Assembly: GCF_014839805.1 (NCBI RefSeq)
Contig: NC_051130.1
Location: forward strand, 806,001 to 870,000
Source: Manduca sexta
Taxonomy: Eukaryota > Arthropoda > Insecta > Lepidoptera > Sphingidae
DNA length: 64,000 nucleotides
Direction: 5' to 3'
Shown here piece by piece: positions 48,707 through 59,683 of the stretch; the first letter of the stretch is position 1, and every line of letters begins with the position of its first letter. A model generated the notes under the pieces. It did no database searches. It had not been told where the DNA came from and saw only the letters and a list, made by a program, of their open reading frames with translations. The translations under genes and the position numbers were made by a program.

Positions 48707-49988
48707 GTAACAGACACATTCCATAGAAGTTGACCTAAGGTCCACACACGTCCACATCTTGCAGGAGACTGCACAGCGCCATATTACGTCAGTCAAATAC
48801 CAAACCAACTGCTGAATGTCACGGTTACACAATAATGCATTACACCAATAAATACTTTCAATTTGTTTCAGCTTATTGTTTCCGTCGGTTTTTCAACTGT
48901 GTACCACACTTTTGAGGCAATTATCTCTTTCTACTCTATGAAGTTAGAAGGCATCAAGGTGAATAAAAATAATCAGATAGTATCAGACAGTGAAGGTTCT
49001 ACGACCATTGTACTTCTCTTATGATAATTTGATCAGCTTCTTACAAATAGAATAAGACCTTGGTAACGTATATTGTTGCAGATTTTTAATTATTTGGATA
49101 TTATTTGGTTTATTCTGGAGTTTATAACGGGTTGCTCGCCGCTGGTTCTGGCAGCTGTATTGGCAGATCTGGTGACAATGGAGACGCAGAAGATGTTGGT
49201 CATCGCTTTGGACAGGCGCATTGCTTGTAAGAGTAAGTCATGAAATGGGGTATGCTTGAATCTTACCTGCTCATCAGTCCTTCCAAAACAGTCCATTAAC
49301 ATTTACATGTATTCTAGAGATTGTAGGCGCAGTCTCTATTTCTCAAGAACAATGAAATGTTATGCAGGCAGTAGATACATACTTAAAAAACACGCAGTTT
49401 TTCCAGCGGCGTGATGTTCTTGGTGATATATGTTTTAAGTTTAACTAAAAAAAAAAGATTCTGTGAAGGCTTCATTTACATAAATATTATTTTGTCATTC
49501 TTTTTTTTCTTTTCATAAATAGGTATACTTGCTGCTTGTTTACCAACCATAGTAAGTATATTATAGTCAGTCATAGCACGAGCTGAACAAATGGAAAACT
49601 TAATAACGCTTCTACACTTTACCTTTAATCAAAATATTTTTCAATTTCTTCTAAAATATAATAAACTCTTCAAAAGGTGAAGAAAAAGTATTGTTGATAA
49701 AAACACAAATATTTATAGGCGATTTCAAATTTGAGTTTATAAAGCTACACTGACTGTCACTATACATAATATATATATTTTTTTTTCTTTTTCAGACGTT
49801 TATTTTTCTGTACAGATGAGCGAGACCGCGAGGAGATTCAGAAGCTGTTCCTATTCCTGAAACGCAACCCGTTCCAGTACAGCTTGGGGCGCGTGGTGCC
49901 GCTCAACGTGCGCAGTCTGCTGTCTTTCTTCTCCTTCACTGTCACTACCATTATCGCCATTTTGCAAATTCAATCATGGAATACATAA
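48056..49988 (+). CDS. Gr: gustatory receptor gene A, four exons, 353 aa
   Basis: Predicted insect gustatory receptor: a seven-helix, ligand-gated chemoreceptor of gustatory neuron membranes. Coding join: 48056-48706, 48872-48958, 49082-49232, 49816-49988; introns are GT-AG with phases 0, 0, 1. The start is the first ATG after an in-frame TGA at 48032. Hydrophobic helices are visible near residues 37-56, 63-80, 108-131, 141-168, 218-239, 252-276 and 333-348. An intracellular stretch with YSRVRLMRQTLE (169-180) and HHPRRYIQMYEAIM (191-204) precedes helix 5. The C-terminus has VVPLNVRSLLSFFSFT, then TTIIAILQ, a variant of the family's TYhhhhhQF motif in helix 7. The length is slightly below the family's usual 370-450. 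The gene is convergent with paralogue B. A polyadenylation signal AATAAA lies at 50021. Splice sites and the family call are seen in sequence; ligand class is unknown and no receptor number can be assigned. Confidence 0.9.
48872..48958 (+). CDS. Gr: gustatory receptor A, exon 2
   Basis: Residues 218-246, one hydrophobic helix (starts LIVSVGFSTVY). The acceptor is TTTGTTTCAG and the donor is GTGAAT, a weaker donor than the others in this gene. Phase 0 on both sides. It is 87 nt against 93 nt in paralogue B, and its sequence is poorly conserved between the two. Confidence 0.85.
49082..49232 (+). CDS. Gr: gustatory receptor A, exon 3
   Basis: Residues 247-296 plus the first base of codon 297. 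It holds helix 6 and the motif AVLADLVTME, which is shared with paralogue B. The acceptor is TGTTGCAG and the donor is GTAAGT, phase 1. Confidence 0.9.
49816..49988 (+). CDS. Gr: gustatory receptor A, exon 4 (terminal)
   Basis: Completes codon 297 and encodes the conserved C-terminus: ERDREEIQKLF, VVPLNVRSLL and TTIIAILQ, then a TAA stop. Two AG acceptors lie close together. The one at 49815 keeps the frame; the upstream one near 49796 would reach a stop within about 20 codons, so the downstream site was chosen. Confidence 0.9.
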
Positions 49989-50020
49989 TGCAATAATTTT
50001 TTACTTAAATTCCACAGTAC

Positions 50021-50026
50021 AATAAA
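50021..50026 (+). terminator. polyadenylation signal of receptor A
   Basis: AATAAA, 33 bases after the TAA of gene A. This is the canonical hexamer at a plausible distance. Confidence 0.6.
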
Positions 50027-51325
50027 ATCATTTTGTAAATCAGCATAATATTATCAAATATTTTTGTAACGTATAAATATCGCTAAAGATAGGCCAATAT
50101 TCCAATGTCATTAAGAAAGACAGTGTGACGGAATTTTCGTGTTTCAATCGACATGCCAGTGAGTCTGGCTGAGCTCAAATAATAAATCCAACCCAAAGGA
50201 AAACCCCAATATGTATTCCAAAAACGATCCCTCTAGTACTGTATACGGATACTGGCGTTAACTTATTGTCGGCTAAGTAACAAAAGCCACCTTGATAGCT
50301 AACATTGTTTTTTCTATTTTTGTCCCTAATCTGAGTAGTATTCTCCTATAATTGAAGAGGCACGTCACACTGTTAATTGTACAAACACTCCGACATTGTA
50401 TTTATTATATGCCGTGTATCCTTCGTTGGAGGTCCTTAAATAAATAAGCAAAGACAGTGCTGCCTTTCTGTTTTAAGGAATGAGTATAGTTACTGTAGAT
50501 AAGGCAGACAGGGAGCTATAAAGGTCGCTCGAACATGCTGGACCGCTTTTGACCGAAATCGTTAGAGGCGATTTATATTTAGCAGAAGAATTCATTTGTC
50601 TGATAATAATATAAGAGGCTTATAAACGAATGTCACAGGAGGACCAGCGCAGTAAAGTTGTAGGCGGTGCTTCGATATTTAAAGTTCTAGATGATATTAC
50701 TGTGTATTGTAGCCATCCAGACGATTACAATCAGAGGAATAGATTCCTCTTGTTATTTGTTCAAGTATATAAACATAAACTGAGAAATAATACCTACTTT
50801 ATACACTCGTAATATTGTTAAATGAATAATGATTAAATATATTTTAAGAAACAAAGTAGTTTAATGATGTTTACTTTCCAGTTTCGTGCACTTTTTAATT
50901 ATAATTAAGCCTGGATCACCGCGTTGTGTTTGTTTTGGAGTATAAATAAATATCAATAATGTTTACGTCTGTCGTTTATTTTCATCGCTGCATGAAATAT
51001 ATTAAACGTGTGTCGTGGCACATGACTACTGCAGTCTAATACGAGACACAAATGTCTCAGGATGAAGGATACCCTAGACAATAGATAGTTCTTTCAGCTT
51101 GGAGTATAACCTTGCTTACATACTGCTGCTAAATGGCAGAAACAAATAAATCGATGTTTCCTAATCAGACGCTCTCCAGTGTGGAAGGGAAGGTCTTTCT
51201 CTATAAAGGGTAATTCAAACATCTTTTCTCTCTTTGTTTCACTCTCTAGTCAATTTACAAGTTTGCTTTCGGTATCATTGAAAACCTTTTCAATTTCTGA
51301 ATAATTTTCACTTAATTTTATATAA

Positions 51326-51450
51326 CTAACTTTTGCTCGCAGCTCCGCCTGAGTTTTTCGGAAATAAAGAGTAGCCTATGTATTTCTCAGAGTCCTAAAC
51401 TTTCTTCATATATATTTTTTTTAAATCGGTTTTGCGTTTCATTAGTGAAA
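51326..51450 (-). repeat. Helitron-type fragment
   Basis: ACTTTTGCTCGCAGCTCCGCC and TTTTTCGGAAATAAAGAGTAG. Confidence 0.4.
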
Positions 51451-51488
51451 AAGTAAAGAGAACTCTATCAACATATCCGCGTAGATAG

Positions 51489-51665
51489 CGACCACGGTAC
51501 ACTAGGTCTCAAAACCCACCACGTAATTGTGTCGCGTTCCGAGTTCAACATGTGTATATCCGGTTCCGCCGAGGGGTAATCATGGGTTGTCAATCGACAT
51601 TATATTGGAATTCACTCCACCAGCCACCTGGTGCAGTGGGGTCACTTGTCTGTTCACGTATAAAA
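51489..51665 (-). repeat. interspersed repeat family 3
   Basis: Minus-strand copy with CCGAGGGGTAATCATGGG and CCTGGTGCAGTGGGGTCACT. It lies in the spacer between the two receptor genes. Confidence 0.5.
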
Positions 51666-51774
51666 AAGTGGATATTACGCACAATTTTAGAACAAGACAT
51701 GTATGGATTACTGCTTACTGGCCTTAAATCCCAGTAAAGGTGGTTAGGAAAAAAGAGTGTTTTTTCAGGCAATG

Positions 51775-52101
51775 GGCAAGCTGTTGTTTTTTGGGAAAGC
51801 GATAGCCTAGTTGGGTGTGGAACGGAATACCAAGATGTTCAAATCCCAAGGGCACACACCTCTGACTTTTCTAAAAAATCATGTGTGTATTCTTTGTGAA
51901 TTTATCGTTCGCTTTAACGGTGAAGGAAAACATCGTGAGGAAACCTGCACATCTGAGAAGTTCTCTATAGGAATTTCGAAGGTGTGTGTAGTCTACCAAT
52001 CCGCACTAGGCCAGCGTGGTGGACTAAGGCCTAATCCCTCTCAGTAGTAGAAGAGGCCCGTGCTCAGCAGTGGGCAAGTATATAATACAGGGCTGATATT
52101 A
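51775..52101 (+). mobile_element. SINE family 1 copy with 5' extension
   Basis: Flanked by the 12-bp duplication TTTCAGGCAATG (51763-51774 and 52102-52113). The 24 bases between the left duplication and the head are not part of the usual SINE. A short deletion removes part of the A-B box interval. Confidence 0.84.
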
Positions 52102-53130
52102 TTTCAGGCAATGTGTTGACGGCAGTGCCCCAGAGATTAAAGTTTCATTTGACGTAGCAACTTTAGTTATGTCTATGCTATATTCTATATCGTATCGAGC
52201 GACAAAAAAACTACATAGGTAGATTATAATCATTGGCTTTCATTTATTAAAGTCAAATAAATCTAAAAATACCATACATCGACCGAGAAGTATGTACAGT
52301 ATATTGGCTCTTAATATTTATATTTGTTTATTTGATAATATTATAAACAACAATTTGATGAAATTTGGAATATTAAATATATTGACTATACATTATTAAT
52401 GTAATGCTGAAGGATTACTTGGGATTTAGTATAATAAAATTTACTGGCACGCGTTTAACTATTAAAATAAATAATCACTAGACTTGTACAACAAATGTAA
52501 ACATACTTGTCGAGTAATTCCATTTTACTTAATAACTGTTTTTTATTGAACTCTTAGGGCAACTATTACTATATATTATACAGCGGTGACAAAGGGTGAA
52601 ATTTTCCAAAAGGAAAGCCGACGTAAAATATGGCACTAATACAAATTATAATTAGATTTTATCTCATAATGCTATGAATATGAATTATTTATTTGTTAAT
52701 AATAATAATATAAACATATTCGTTTACTGACATCAATAACAAGAGTGAAGCCGATAGGAATTCGTCGCCACTGTAATACAACATATTATACACAGTTGTC
52801 TCATTTACACCAAACAGAACGAGTACAAGAATTATAAAAAATAAAATAGACATAAAAGATTACCTAATGGTTGATGTATTTTACATAATTGGAATGATGA
52901 TATCAGTTTACTTAATATAAAACTGGGTGCTATAAGCAGAGTGCGAACAAGCAACAAGACAGGCCGGCATGACATGAAGACTGTCGCAATAACAAGCGTC
53001 TTTCAGTCACCGACATTTTACTTGAACTGCATATAATATCCATTGAAATCAGATAAAAATGTTATATTTGAATTACATTAATCGTAAACAGTTCATTCTT
53101 ATAGCAAGTGGAAACAAATTAAATCTTGCA

Positions 53131-53303
53131 TCATGTAGACCACTGCTTGGTTTGTAATATGGCGATGAAGGTAGTTAAAGTAAAGGATATGAATGAGAGC
53201 ACGCTGCGGACGTTCAGAGACACCACACCGCATAGAGTGAAGTTGATGGGACGGCTTCGCATGATCTGGAACAGCTTCTGGATCTCCACACGGTCACGTT
53301 CAT
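53131..53303 (-). CDS. Gr: gustatory receptor B, exon 4 (terminal)
   Basis: 173 nt, the same length as in A. It encodes ERDRVEIQKLF, VVSLNVRSVLSFISFT and TTFIAILQ and ends with TGA. The acceptor is TATGTCTAG with a poor pyrimidine tract. It is chosen because it restores the split AAT codon and matches the paralogue. Confidence 0.88.
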
Positions 53304-56300
53304 CTAGACATAAGTCATATCTGTGTAGTACATTACATATACTATGTATCTACATCTACAGCATCCATTAGCCATTTGCGATAATAGTTCTAAAGAAATA
53401 ATGCGTGATGTGTAAGCAGGTTTTAAAAGACGAAATGACTGCACAGATCAAGTCTTTTCTTTAAGGTTCATAACGGTATAAGTGCATATGGTAAATTCTA
53501 AAACAGTTCTATTCTTCTAATTGTTTAATTTATATGCGAGTTAAGACTAATTTGTGCTTCCAGAGGCTCGACATAAGTAAAAGAGGCGATGATACTTAAC
53601 AAGAGTTTGTCTTTTTTTGATATCGGAGCAAGGAGGTGATTGACGGCGTCGACTGTAGGCACAATACGTATATTTATGCTGGTTTTGCCTTGTTTTCCCT
53701 GTTTTATACTACACGTTATTACCCCATAGTAAATCTTCCTTTCTTAAATTATAAATTTTTTGGTAACTGAAATTTATGCATTTATGTGAAAATTAATTAT
53801 GAAAGTTATTCTTGTGAATACAGATCGTAATGTCTTCGAAAATGATAGCCTTCTCTTTAGTTTTTTTTATTGCAGCTATAAAGTTTAGAGTAGCTGTCCT
53901 TAATGACCGATCTTTAAAACCACTTGTGTATAAATAGTACATGAACATAACAAAGTATTCACATATACATAACATCACGCATTTATCCCCGAAGAGGTAT
54001 GCAGAGGCGCAACCAGGAAAACGACTTTTCGCCAAGTGTGTTCCGTCCCATGTGATAAGGGAGAGCCTATCGACATATTGAGCACAAACTCCAGACTCCC
54101 GGCTGATACTGAGTAGAAAAACCCTAATATCACTGCCCGACCCGGGATTCGAACCCAGGACCTCAGAGCGCTGTCGTACCTAACATGCAGTACAACTACG
54201 CCACCGAGGCAATCACAGACAGTATACATATATTTTAAGTTGCAATGTCTAATTACAATTACAACTGGACATCACAGTGTAACCGTAAAAGACAACAAAT
54301 GATAAAGTAATAACCAGAGCAAGACAGAGTTATAACTTATAGTCGTTTTGATTTTATTTTATAAGAAAATACACGACGATGTAAATTTTTTGTTTGATTG
54401 TAGCATAACTGCTCTTTTATCTGTATACATGTTACATAAGGGAGCAAATATTAGATTTTAACTCAATTAGTCTATTACTTATTAAAGTCTAGGGCTCTAT
54501 TCCGTCTCTTTACAATCTGCCTGTATAGGTAAATAGAAGAGTTTTTGACTCTTACCTATAAAGGTCTTGAATCTGTCCTTTGAATAGATAGAGATAGAGA
54601 TCCCGTAATTGCAAGAAGACGGATTCGCTTCTATAGACGGAAGAGGGACCCTCACCTTACATTTATTTAAAATCCTTTTTTATTTCATGTCATGAGCACT
54701 GGCGCTTTAGCTCAAGCAACAGCGGTATAAGTGGTGCAAATTGTCTCGAACGATCTGAATGACTACAGTTACGAGTTCATCCACGGTTTAAACACTTGCC
54801 CCATTATTCATAGACGTCATTTATCTAAGGAGGGAGCATTGCTGTGATGACAAGTCTGTTTCTCAGTACTGACGGCACGGCAGTCTTCGCAGTGTGTAGA
54901 CATAGGGCCGTTGTAGTTGGTTAATATTGAGATACAACTTGAATCTAGCCCTTAGATAAATAACTATGAATAATGGGGATGGAATTGATCTAAGGTTTAA
55001 ATATTCACAAATAAATATGTCTTGCGCTATCTTACTTGTACAATCGATGGCCCTCTCCACGGTAATGGCCAACATCTCCTGCACCTCCATTGTCACCAAG
55101 TCTGCCAGGACTGCCGACAGAAATAGCGGCGAGCAATTCACTAGAAGCTCTATCAAAAACCATAACAGTTCAAGTCTAAACAGAATCTGTAACAATCGTA
55201 TAAAATATGAAAAATCAAAATATTTTTTTTTTATTGCTTTGAATAACGAGACGAGCTTGCTGATCGCCTGGTGATAAGTGATTCGACCGTCCATAAACAG
55301 TAGAAACACCATTCAAGACCCTAAATTACAAAGTATTCTTAGGTATTCCACGGCGCTCACGTGACGTCGACGTGAAATGTTAAGTCTCATGTCCAGTAGT
55401 TACACTGACTACCATAACCTTCAAACCGGAACGTAACAGTGATTACATACTGCTGCTTGTCGGCTGAAATAAACCTTGCGGTGGTACCTACCCAGGCGGA
55501 CTATCAGATATGAGAGATCTACCACCAATAATTACAATTGCCGATGACTTGATTATTTTCAATACCAACGCAAAAAGTAGGACGTTAAAATGATTTCTTA
55601 TGTTTACGCGAATCGACATTAAAATAAAACTGTTTCGGACTGTCGGTTTCGCCCCGTGACCGCGAAGACTGAAGTCTTTGAAACGTTCTGTAGAACAGTT
55701 CTATTTTAAGGGTGTTACGTTTTATTTCAAGGTATGTCTGTCTGGGGCATCGTAGCTCTCAAACGAATTGGTCGATTTTGATGCGAATTTTATTTTGAAA
55801 TTTGATGTGATGGTTCTTAGCTATAACTTGTAAAGATCTATACAAGGGTATAAAGATAATGATTTCTTATGTTTACGCGAATGTTAGACATTGAACTTAA
55901 ACTAATTTTCGGATTCCATCGCGGTATTAGTGTTTTATTTTTCTCCCGAGGTTTCGAAGACTTCATGGTCACGGGGGGGACTGAGGTGTTGTTCATCCGT
56001 AAAGTCAAAGTTACAATATCTACCCAATAGAAAAGATGGTTGGAAGCTTGCACAAGCCTGGGATCCAGTTCTACATTTAATTAAATCGGAACCCAAAAAA
56101 CCGGCTGCCAGACTTCAAGACACTGTGAGCTCATTCTGCGTAGATCGGACCACCAACAGCTAAAATTTTAAAAAAGTTGTATAATCGTAAAATGTAGGTA
56201 GATATTGTAACTTTGACTTTACGGATGAACAACACCTCAGTCCCCCCCGTGACCATGAAGGCTGCAAAGTCTTCGAAATGTCGGGAGAAAAATAAAACAC

Positions 56301-58271
56301 TAATACCGCGATAGAATCCGAAAATTAGTTTAATTTCAAGGGTATAAAGATCATCGACCCGTTCCTACTTTCATAGATCTGATCGATTTAAAATGGGATG
56401 TACCTACTATTGTATAGTATTTTATATTTAATAGCAATCTTGGGCTGATGCTGATTTTGCAGCATCAGGTTGTCTCCAGGATACCCGACTACTCCACATC
56501 ATACGTAATGATTAAATGTAAGATAGAGAATGGTGGAGGCCCATAGTAGATAAAATAGTAATTTAGAAAAAAATAATAAACTGCCGACACTTAAAATCTT
56601 CTGAAAAGCAAAAAAAAACATGTATGTTGACTTTTAACTTTAACTATATAATAGTTAGAAATATTTTGATGGATGCGTCCTCAGGTTGAAGGTTGAAGCC
56701 CGAACTGGCGGAATGGAAACACTTACTTAGTGATCCCCTGATGCTACAACGCTTGGGTAAAAATATAATAGATAGTTATAATAAAGCTAAAAGTCAAACA
56801 GACACATATAATCTTTTAGAGGTTATTTAAGTCGGGATTTATTATTTTTTATATTTTGTTAATACTTACACCGAAAAGATAGTAGTAATTTTTGAAGTAG
56901 TAAAGTGTATACGAGACGCCAATCAAGTAATGCATAATCACAGACACGACGAACACTAGTAGCTGAAATAATGCGGAACATAATATTAAAATTTGTTATA
57001 CACTAACCTATACCTCTCACTTATAAAAAAATATACAAGGTGTCCCAATAGATAGAGATAGAGCACCTTGGGATATTCGAATCAACCCCATGTATGTTCC
57101 GCGACTGGGTTCACACGAGGACATCACTTAAGCGGGTGCGTTAATTAGAAGTATAGCTTCAATTAATTGTTGCATTCTGCAGTTAAAAATATCGAACAGA
57201 TCGTTTTAGAACAGTATAATGTCTGTATATTGGTGTACCGGCGATAGTCTGGTTAGAGTTTGTCGCACTGCTGAGATGAACATTCCCAGATTCAAAACCC
57301 AAGGGCACGCACTCCGACTTTTTTGAACATATAAGTATTTTCTTTGCGAACTATCGCTTATTTTTATGGTGATGGAAACTATTGTAACGAAACCTGTATA
57401 ACTAAGAAGATCTCCATATAAATTTCGAAGGCATGTGAAGCCCACCAACTGGCAATGGGCCGGTGTGGGGAACTGGGGCCTAAAGGCTCCCACTTCTCAG
57501 TAGTCAATTAGGGACTTGCCCAACAGTGGGCAGGCGATATGTAATACAGGTCTAGTATTGTCATTAATATTTATTATTGGTCTGTGTCTTGCAGGAAGCA
57601 GTATATAAAATGTCTGTTACCTGCAGCTTCATGGAGTTGGTAGTTTTATCCATCTCGCCCATGATCGCCTCATACATCTGTATGTACCGGCGCGGATGAT
57701 GCTTGCCCACGATTCTGCAGTCGAAGTCGTTGTTCTCCAGCGTCTGCCGCATCAGCCTCACGCGAGAGTACAGCAGAGCGAACACAAATAACAAAGGCGA
57801 TCTCCCAAGTAAAATAGTGAACCACATAATCAAATCAATAATAGCAAAATGATGTTCTGTTACACTTTTATCCTTGTGTATGAAAATCGTTTTGATAACA
57901 CCAAAACTCCTGATTAGAAACATCAAGTAAATGTATACCATAAGACGGACACGCGTTGGTGTGTAATTAGTCGCTCTTATTTCAATAAGCGGCGTCTTCT
58001 TGTAGAAATATATTAAATGGTCATTACCTTTTAGCAAAGAAATCAACACGTACAATACGTATTCTATGTTTTGCAAATACATTATAAATATCGTATTAAG
58101 AGATCTAATGAAAAAGCTATTAAAAAAGAAAATAATACAAGTACTCATAAGGCCGCAAAAACCCCTTGCAAGCCATCGCACTGGCTTATAGGTTTGGAAC
58201 TCGTGGTAGAAACCGAAAATAAACCTAGTGTACAAATAGAAGTAAATGTTGCACGCTAGCTGGTCTGTCAT
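53131..58271 (-). CDS. Gr: gustatory receptor gene B, four exons, 355 aa
   Basis: Second predicted gustatory receptor, a paralogue of gene A in inverted orientation. Coding join on the minus strand: 58271-57621, 56962-56870, 55186-55036, 53303-53131; GT-AG introns, phases 0, 0, 1. An in-frame TAA lies about 30 bases upstream of the ATG, which supports the start. Protein begins MTDQLACNIYFYLYTRF and carries the same seven-helix layout as A. It shares YSRVRLMRQTLE, HHPRRYIQMYEAIM and AVLADLVTME with A, and its helix 7 reads TTFIAILQ. Introns are 658, 1683 and 1732 bp against 165, 123 and 583 bp in A; the excess is largely mobile DNA (SINEs at 57234-57566 and 53971-54216, a Penelope-like copy at 55858-56336, a poly(A)-tailed repeat at 55226-55535, a MITE at 54491-54652). 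All four exons are open, so the gene looks intact. No close AATAAA was found downstream. Confidence 0.88.
53971..54216 (-). mobile_element. SINE family 2 in receptor B intron 3
   Basis: A full minus-strand copy (head GCCTCGGTGGCGTAGTTGT at 54210, tail near 53971). A possible target duplication TATACATA lies on both sides. Confidence 0.76.
54491..54652. mobile_element. small MITE in receptor B intron 3
   Basis: Inverted ends AGGGCTCTATTCCGTCT and AGACGGAAGAGGGACCCT, about 160 bp apart. No coding capacity. No clear target duplication. Confidence 0.5.
55036..55186 (-). CDS. Gr: gustatory receptor B, exon 3
   Basis: 151 nt, phase 0 in and phase 1 out, exactly as in A. It encodes helix 6 with NCSPLFLSAVLADLVTMEV. 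The acceptor is TTGTTACAG and the donor is GTAAGA. Confidence 0.9.
55226..55535 (-). mobile_element. poly(A)-tailed repeat in receptor B intron 2
   Basis: T run at 55223-55233, then ATTGCTTTGAATAACGAGAC, GGTATTCCACGGCGCTCACG and CCCAGGCGGACTATCAGATA. It begins less than 50 bases from exon 3, close to the intron's acceptor side. Confidence 0.65.
55575..55735 (+). repeat. degenerate Penelope-like UTR fragment
   Basis: Contains ATGATTTCTTATGTTTACGCGA and later GTGACCGCGAAGACTG and TTTGAAACGTT, matching the family's UTR with heavy divergence. It lies in receptor B intron 2 just before the intact insertion. Confidence 0.5.
55858..56336 (+). mobile_element. Penelope-like copy with inverted flanks, inside receptor B intron 2
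   Basis: The insertion is framed by a perfect 15-bp target duplication (CAAGGGTATAAAGAT at 55843-55857 and 56337-56351). The left part (55859-56024) is an inverted copy of the 3' UTR found at 56197-56331. Between them lies the end of the element's protein (DGWKLAQAWDPVLHLIK ... DRTTNS, stop near 56163). Inverted terminal copies are a known peculiarity of Penelope-like elements. Confidence 0.8.
56870..56962 (-). CDS. Gr: gustatory receptor B, exon 2
   Basis: Residues 218-248 (begins LLVFVVSVIMHYL), one hydrophobic helix. The acceptor is TTATTTTCAG and the donor is GTAAGT. It is placed by splice signals, phase and hydrophobicity because sequence similarity to exon 2 of A is low. It is two codons longer than in A. 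Confidence 0.78.
57234..57566 (+). repeat. old SINE family 1 copy in receptor B intron 1
   Basis: Strongly diverged but colinear with the family (CGGCGATAGTCTGGTTAG, CAGATTCAAAACCC, AATTTCGAAGGCATGTGAAG, GCCCAACAGTGGGC). Among the most diverged copies here, it accounts for half of the intron. Confidence 0.7.
57621..58271 (-). CDS. Gr: gustatory receptor B, exon 1
   Basis: Residues 1-217, 651 nt, the same length as in gene A. The donor after CTGCAG is GTAACA, as in gene A. Residues 161-204 are nearly identical to A, also at synonymous sites, while residues 37-160 match at only about one third of positions. Confidence 0.92.
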
Positions 58272-58490
58272 ATCGGAGGGTTTAAGATGTGTTTACGAAT
58301 ATACTTGCAGCGGTGTCGAGGAGTTGGTATGAGGTGTGGAGCACAAACCCTTGCACATTGAAGGGCGACAGGGCGTGTGGTGTTGGACAAGTACCGCTGT
58401 AATAAAGCACTCAGGTTTAATAATTCCGCGGCGCCCGACGCAATGCAACGTGTGGTTAGAGTTCTATAATATGGAATATTAATGAATGAC
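58272..58490 (-). promoter_or_regulatory. 5' flank of receptor B conserved with receptor A
   Basis: Counterpart of the flank at 47845-48055. It shows that the duplication which produced the pair included upstream DNA, so the two genes may once have shared expression. Function is inferred only from conservation between the paralogues. Confidence 0.6.
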
Positions 58491-59308
58491 AATTATATTC
58501 TGAACTTTGAAATTGATTTTATAATAATTATAGCTCTCCTGGTATCACATAGGCTCATTAAAACGGCTGATTAAAACTTGAATATCTCGCTGACATTCCA
58601 ATTTGGCCAGTAATATACTTACAAACAAATAGATTAAAATATTGCGGCAAAATACAGCAAATATTGATTTCTACCTCAACAGATGTATTCCTTATGTTTA
58701 CAGAACTTGATATTTTGATTTTCTTTTTCAATTTCTTGATTATTATTTCCATTATTATTTTAGTATTTATTATTATATTATTTACATTTTCAATTTACTC
58801 TGTCAATTACTGTTGATTGTATCCTCTGTGGCTATTACTATTATTGCTTGGTGGTCCGAAGCTATAATTATTGTTATACTTAGCTTGTGTTTGTTTATAA
58901 GTGTTCAATATCATTCTTATCGGTGCTTACAATGTTGTTGCAACTAAATAAATAAATGAATACGCCTTGCCTTACTTCGTCGGTCTGTTATAATCATAAT
59001 GCTATCCGTCTTAATGGCCGATGAAAATAAACCACATGGATCGAAGAGTATCAATCTGGATACAGAGCCTTGAAACACCATTCCTTATGAACTAATATAC
59101 GAACGTGATTTTAGGAGTACAGATTTTAGAGTCCACATTGCACAAATTAGTTCTCTTGTCTCATATTTCGAATTGTGGGTTTTTTTACTTCTCTGGTTAT
59201 AATCATGTTGTGATTGACAACCTGCCTTTGAACGGAGACCTTTGTATCATTCTGATATTCCTGTGTTCGATCTTAATGTAATTCGTTTTACAAGTAATTC
59301 GTTTAACA
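58491..59308. other. upstream intergenic DNA of receptor B
   Basis: AT-rich; nothing recognised beyond the conserved flank that ends at 58490. Confidence 0.45.
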
Positions 59309-59502
59309 CAGCGGTCGGCAACACGCGGCCCGCGAACGTTCTGTTTGTGGCTCGTGATTGTTTAGTAATAAGGCTTAAACATCAAAATAAATGTATTAAA
59401 TTAAGAGTAAGCGCATCTAAAGCAGGGTTTCTAGGTTTAATGTTATACGAATGGCCCGCCTTTAGTTAATTTTGCCACCTTGTGGCCCTTGCCTACCAAA
59501 TG
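59309..59502. mobile_element. hAT-like non-autonomous element, degenerate
   Basis: Left end CAGCGGTCGGCAACACGCGG resembles the ends of hAT elements; the right end TTGCCTACCAAATG is a weak inverse. The 8-bp flanks no longer match, so the call rests mostly on the left end. Confidence 0.45.
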
Positions 59503-59683
59503 TTGCCTTGATTTGGACATTTATGCAGAAAATATATTAATTATTAATATTGTCAATTCTCTTTATGTTAAAGGTATTTTTTTTACATTTTTACATATAC
59601 ATTTAAAAAAGAACATGTATATAAAAATATAAAAAAATTAATGACCCTCCGATGGCAAAGCTCAAGATCCAGGCCACCGGCGG

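Larger units (their letters stand above)
50027..53130. other. spacer between the convergent receptor genes
   Basis: Holds the 3' flank of gene A, a family 3 repeat at 51489, a Helitron scrap at 51326, a SINE at 51775, and AT-rich unassigned DNA at 50027-51325 and 52114-53130. A 60-codon frame at 50630-50812 has no recognised motif. No further receptor exon was found. Confidence 0.5.

Noticed and set aside
48587..48832. 81-codon minus-strand frame over receptor A exon 1
   Set aside because: An antisense shadow of the conserved coding block.
50630..50812. 60-codon frame downstream of receptor A
   Set aside because: No family motif, and it lies in intergenic DNA past the polyadenylation signal.
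54966..55274. 102-codon + strand frame opposite receptor B exon 3
   Set aside because: It is antisense to the exon and runs into the poly(T) of an adjacent repeat; it carries no motif.
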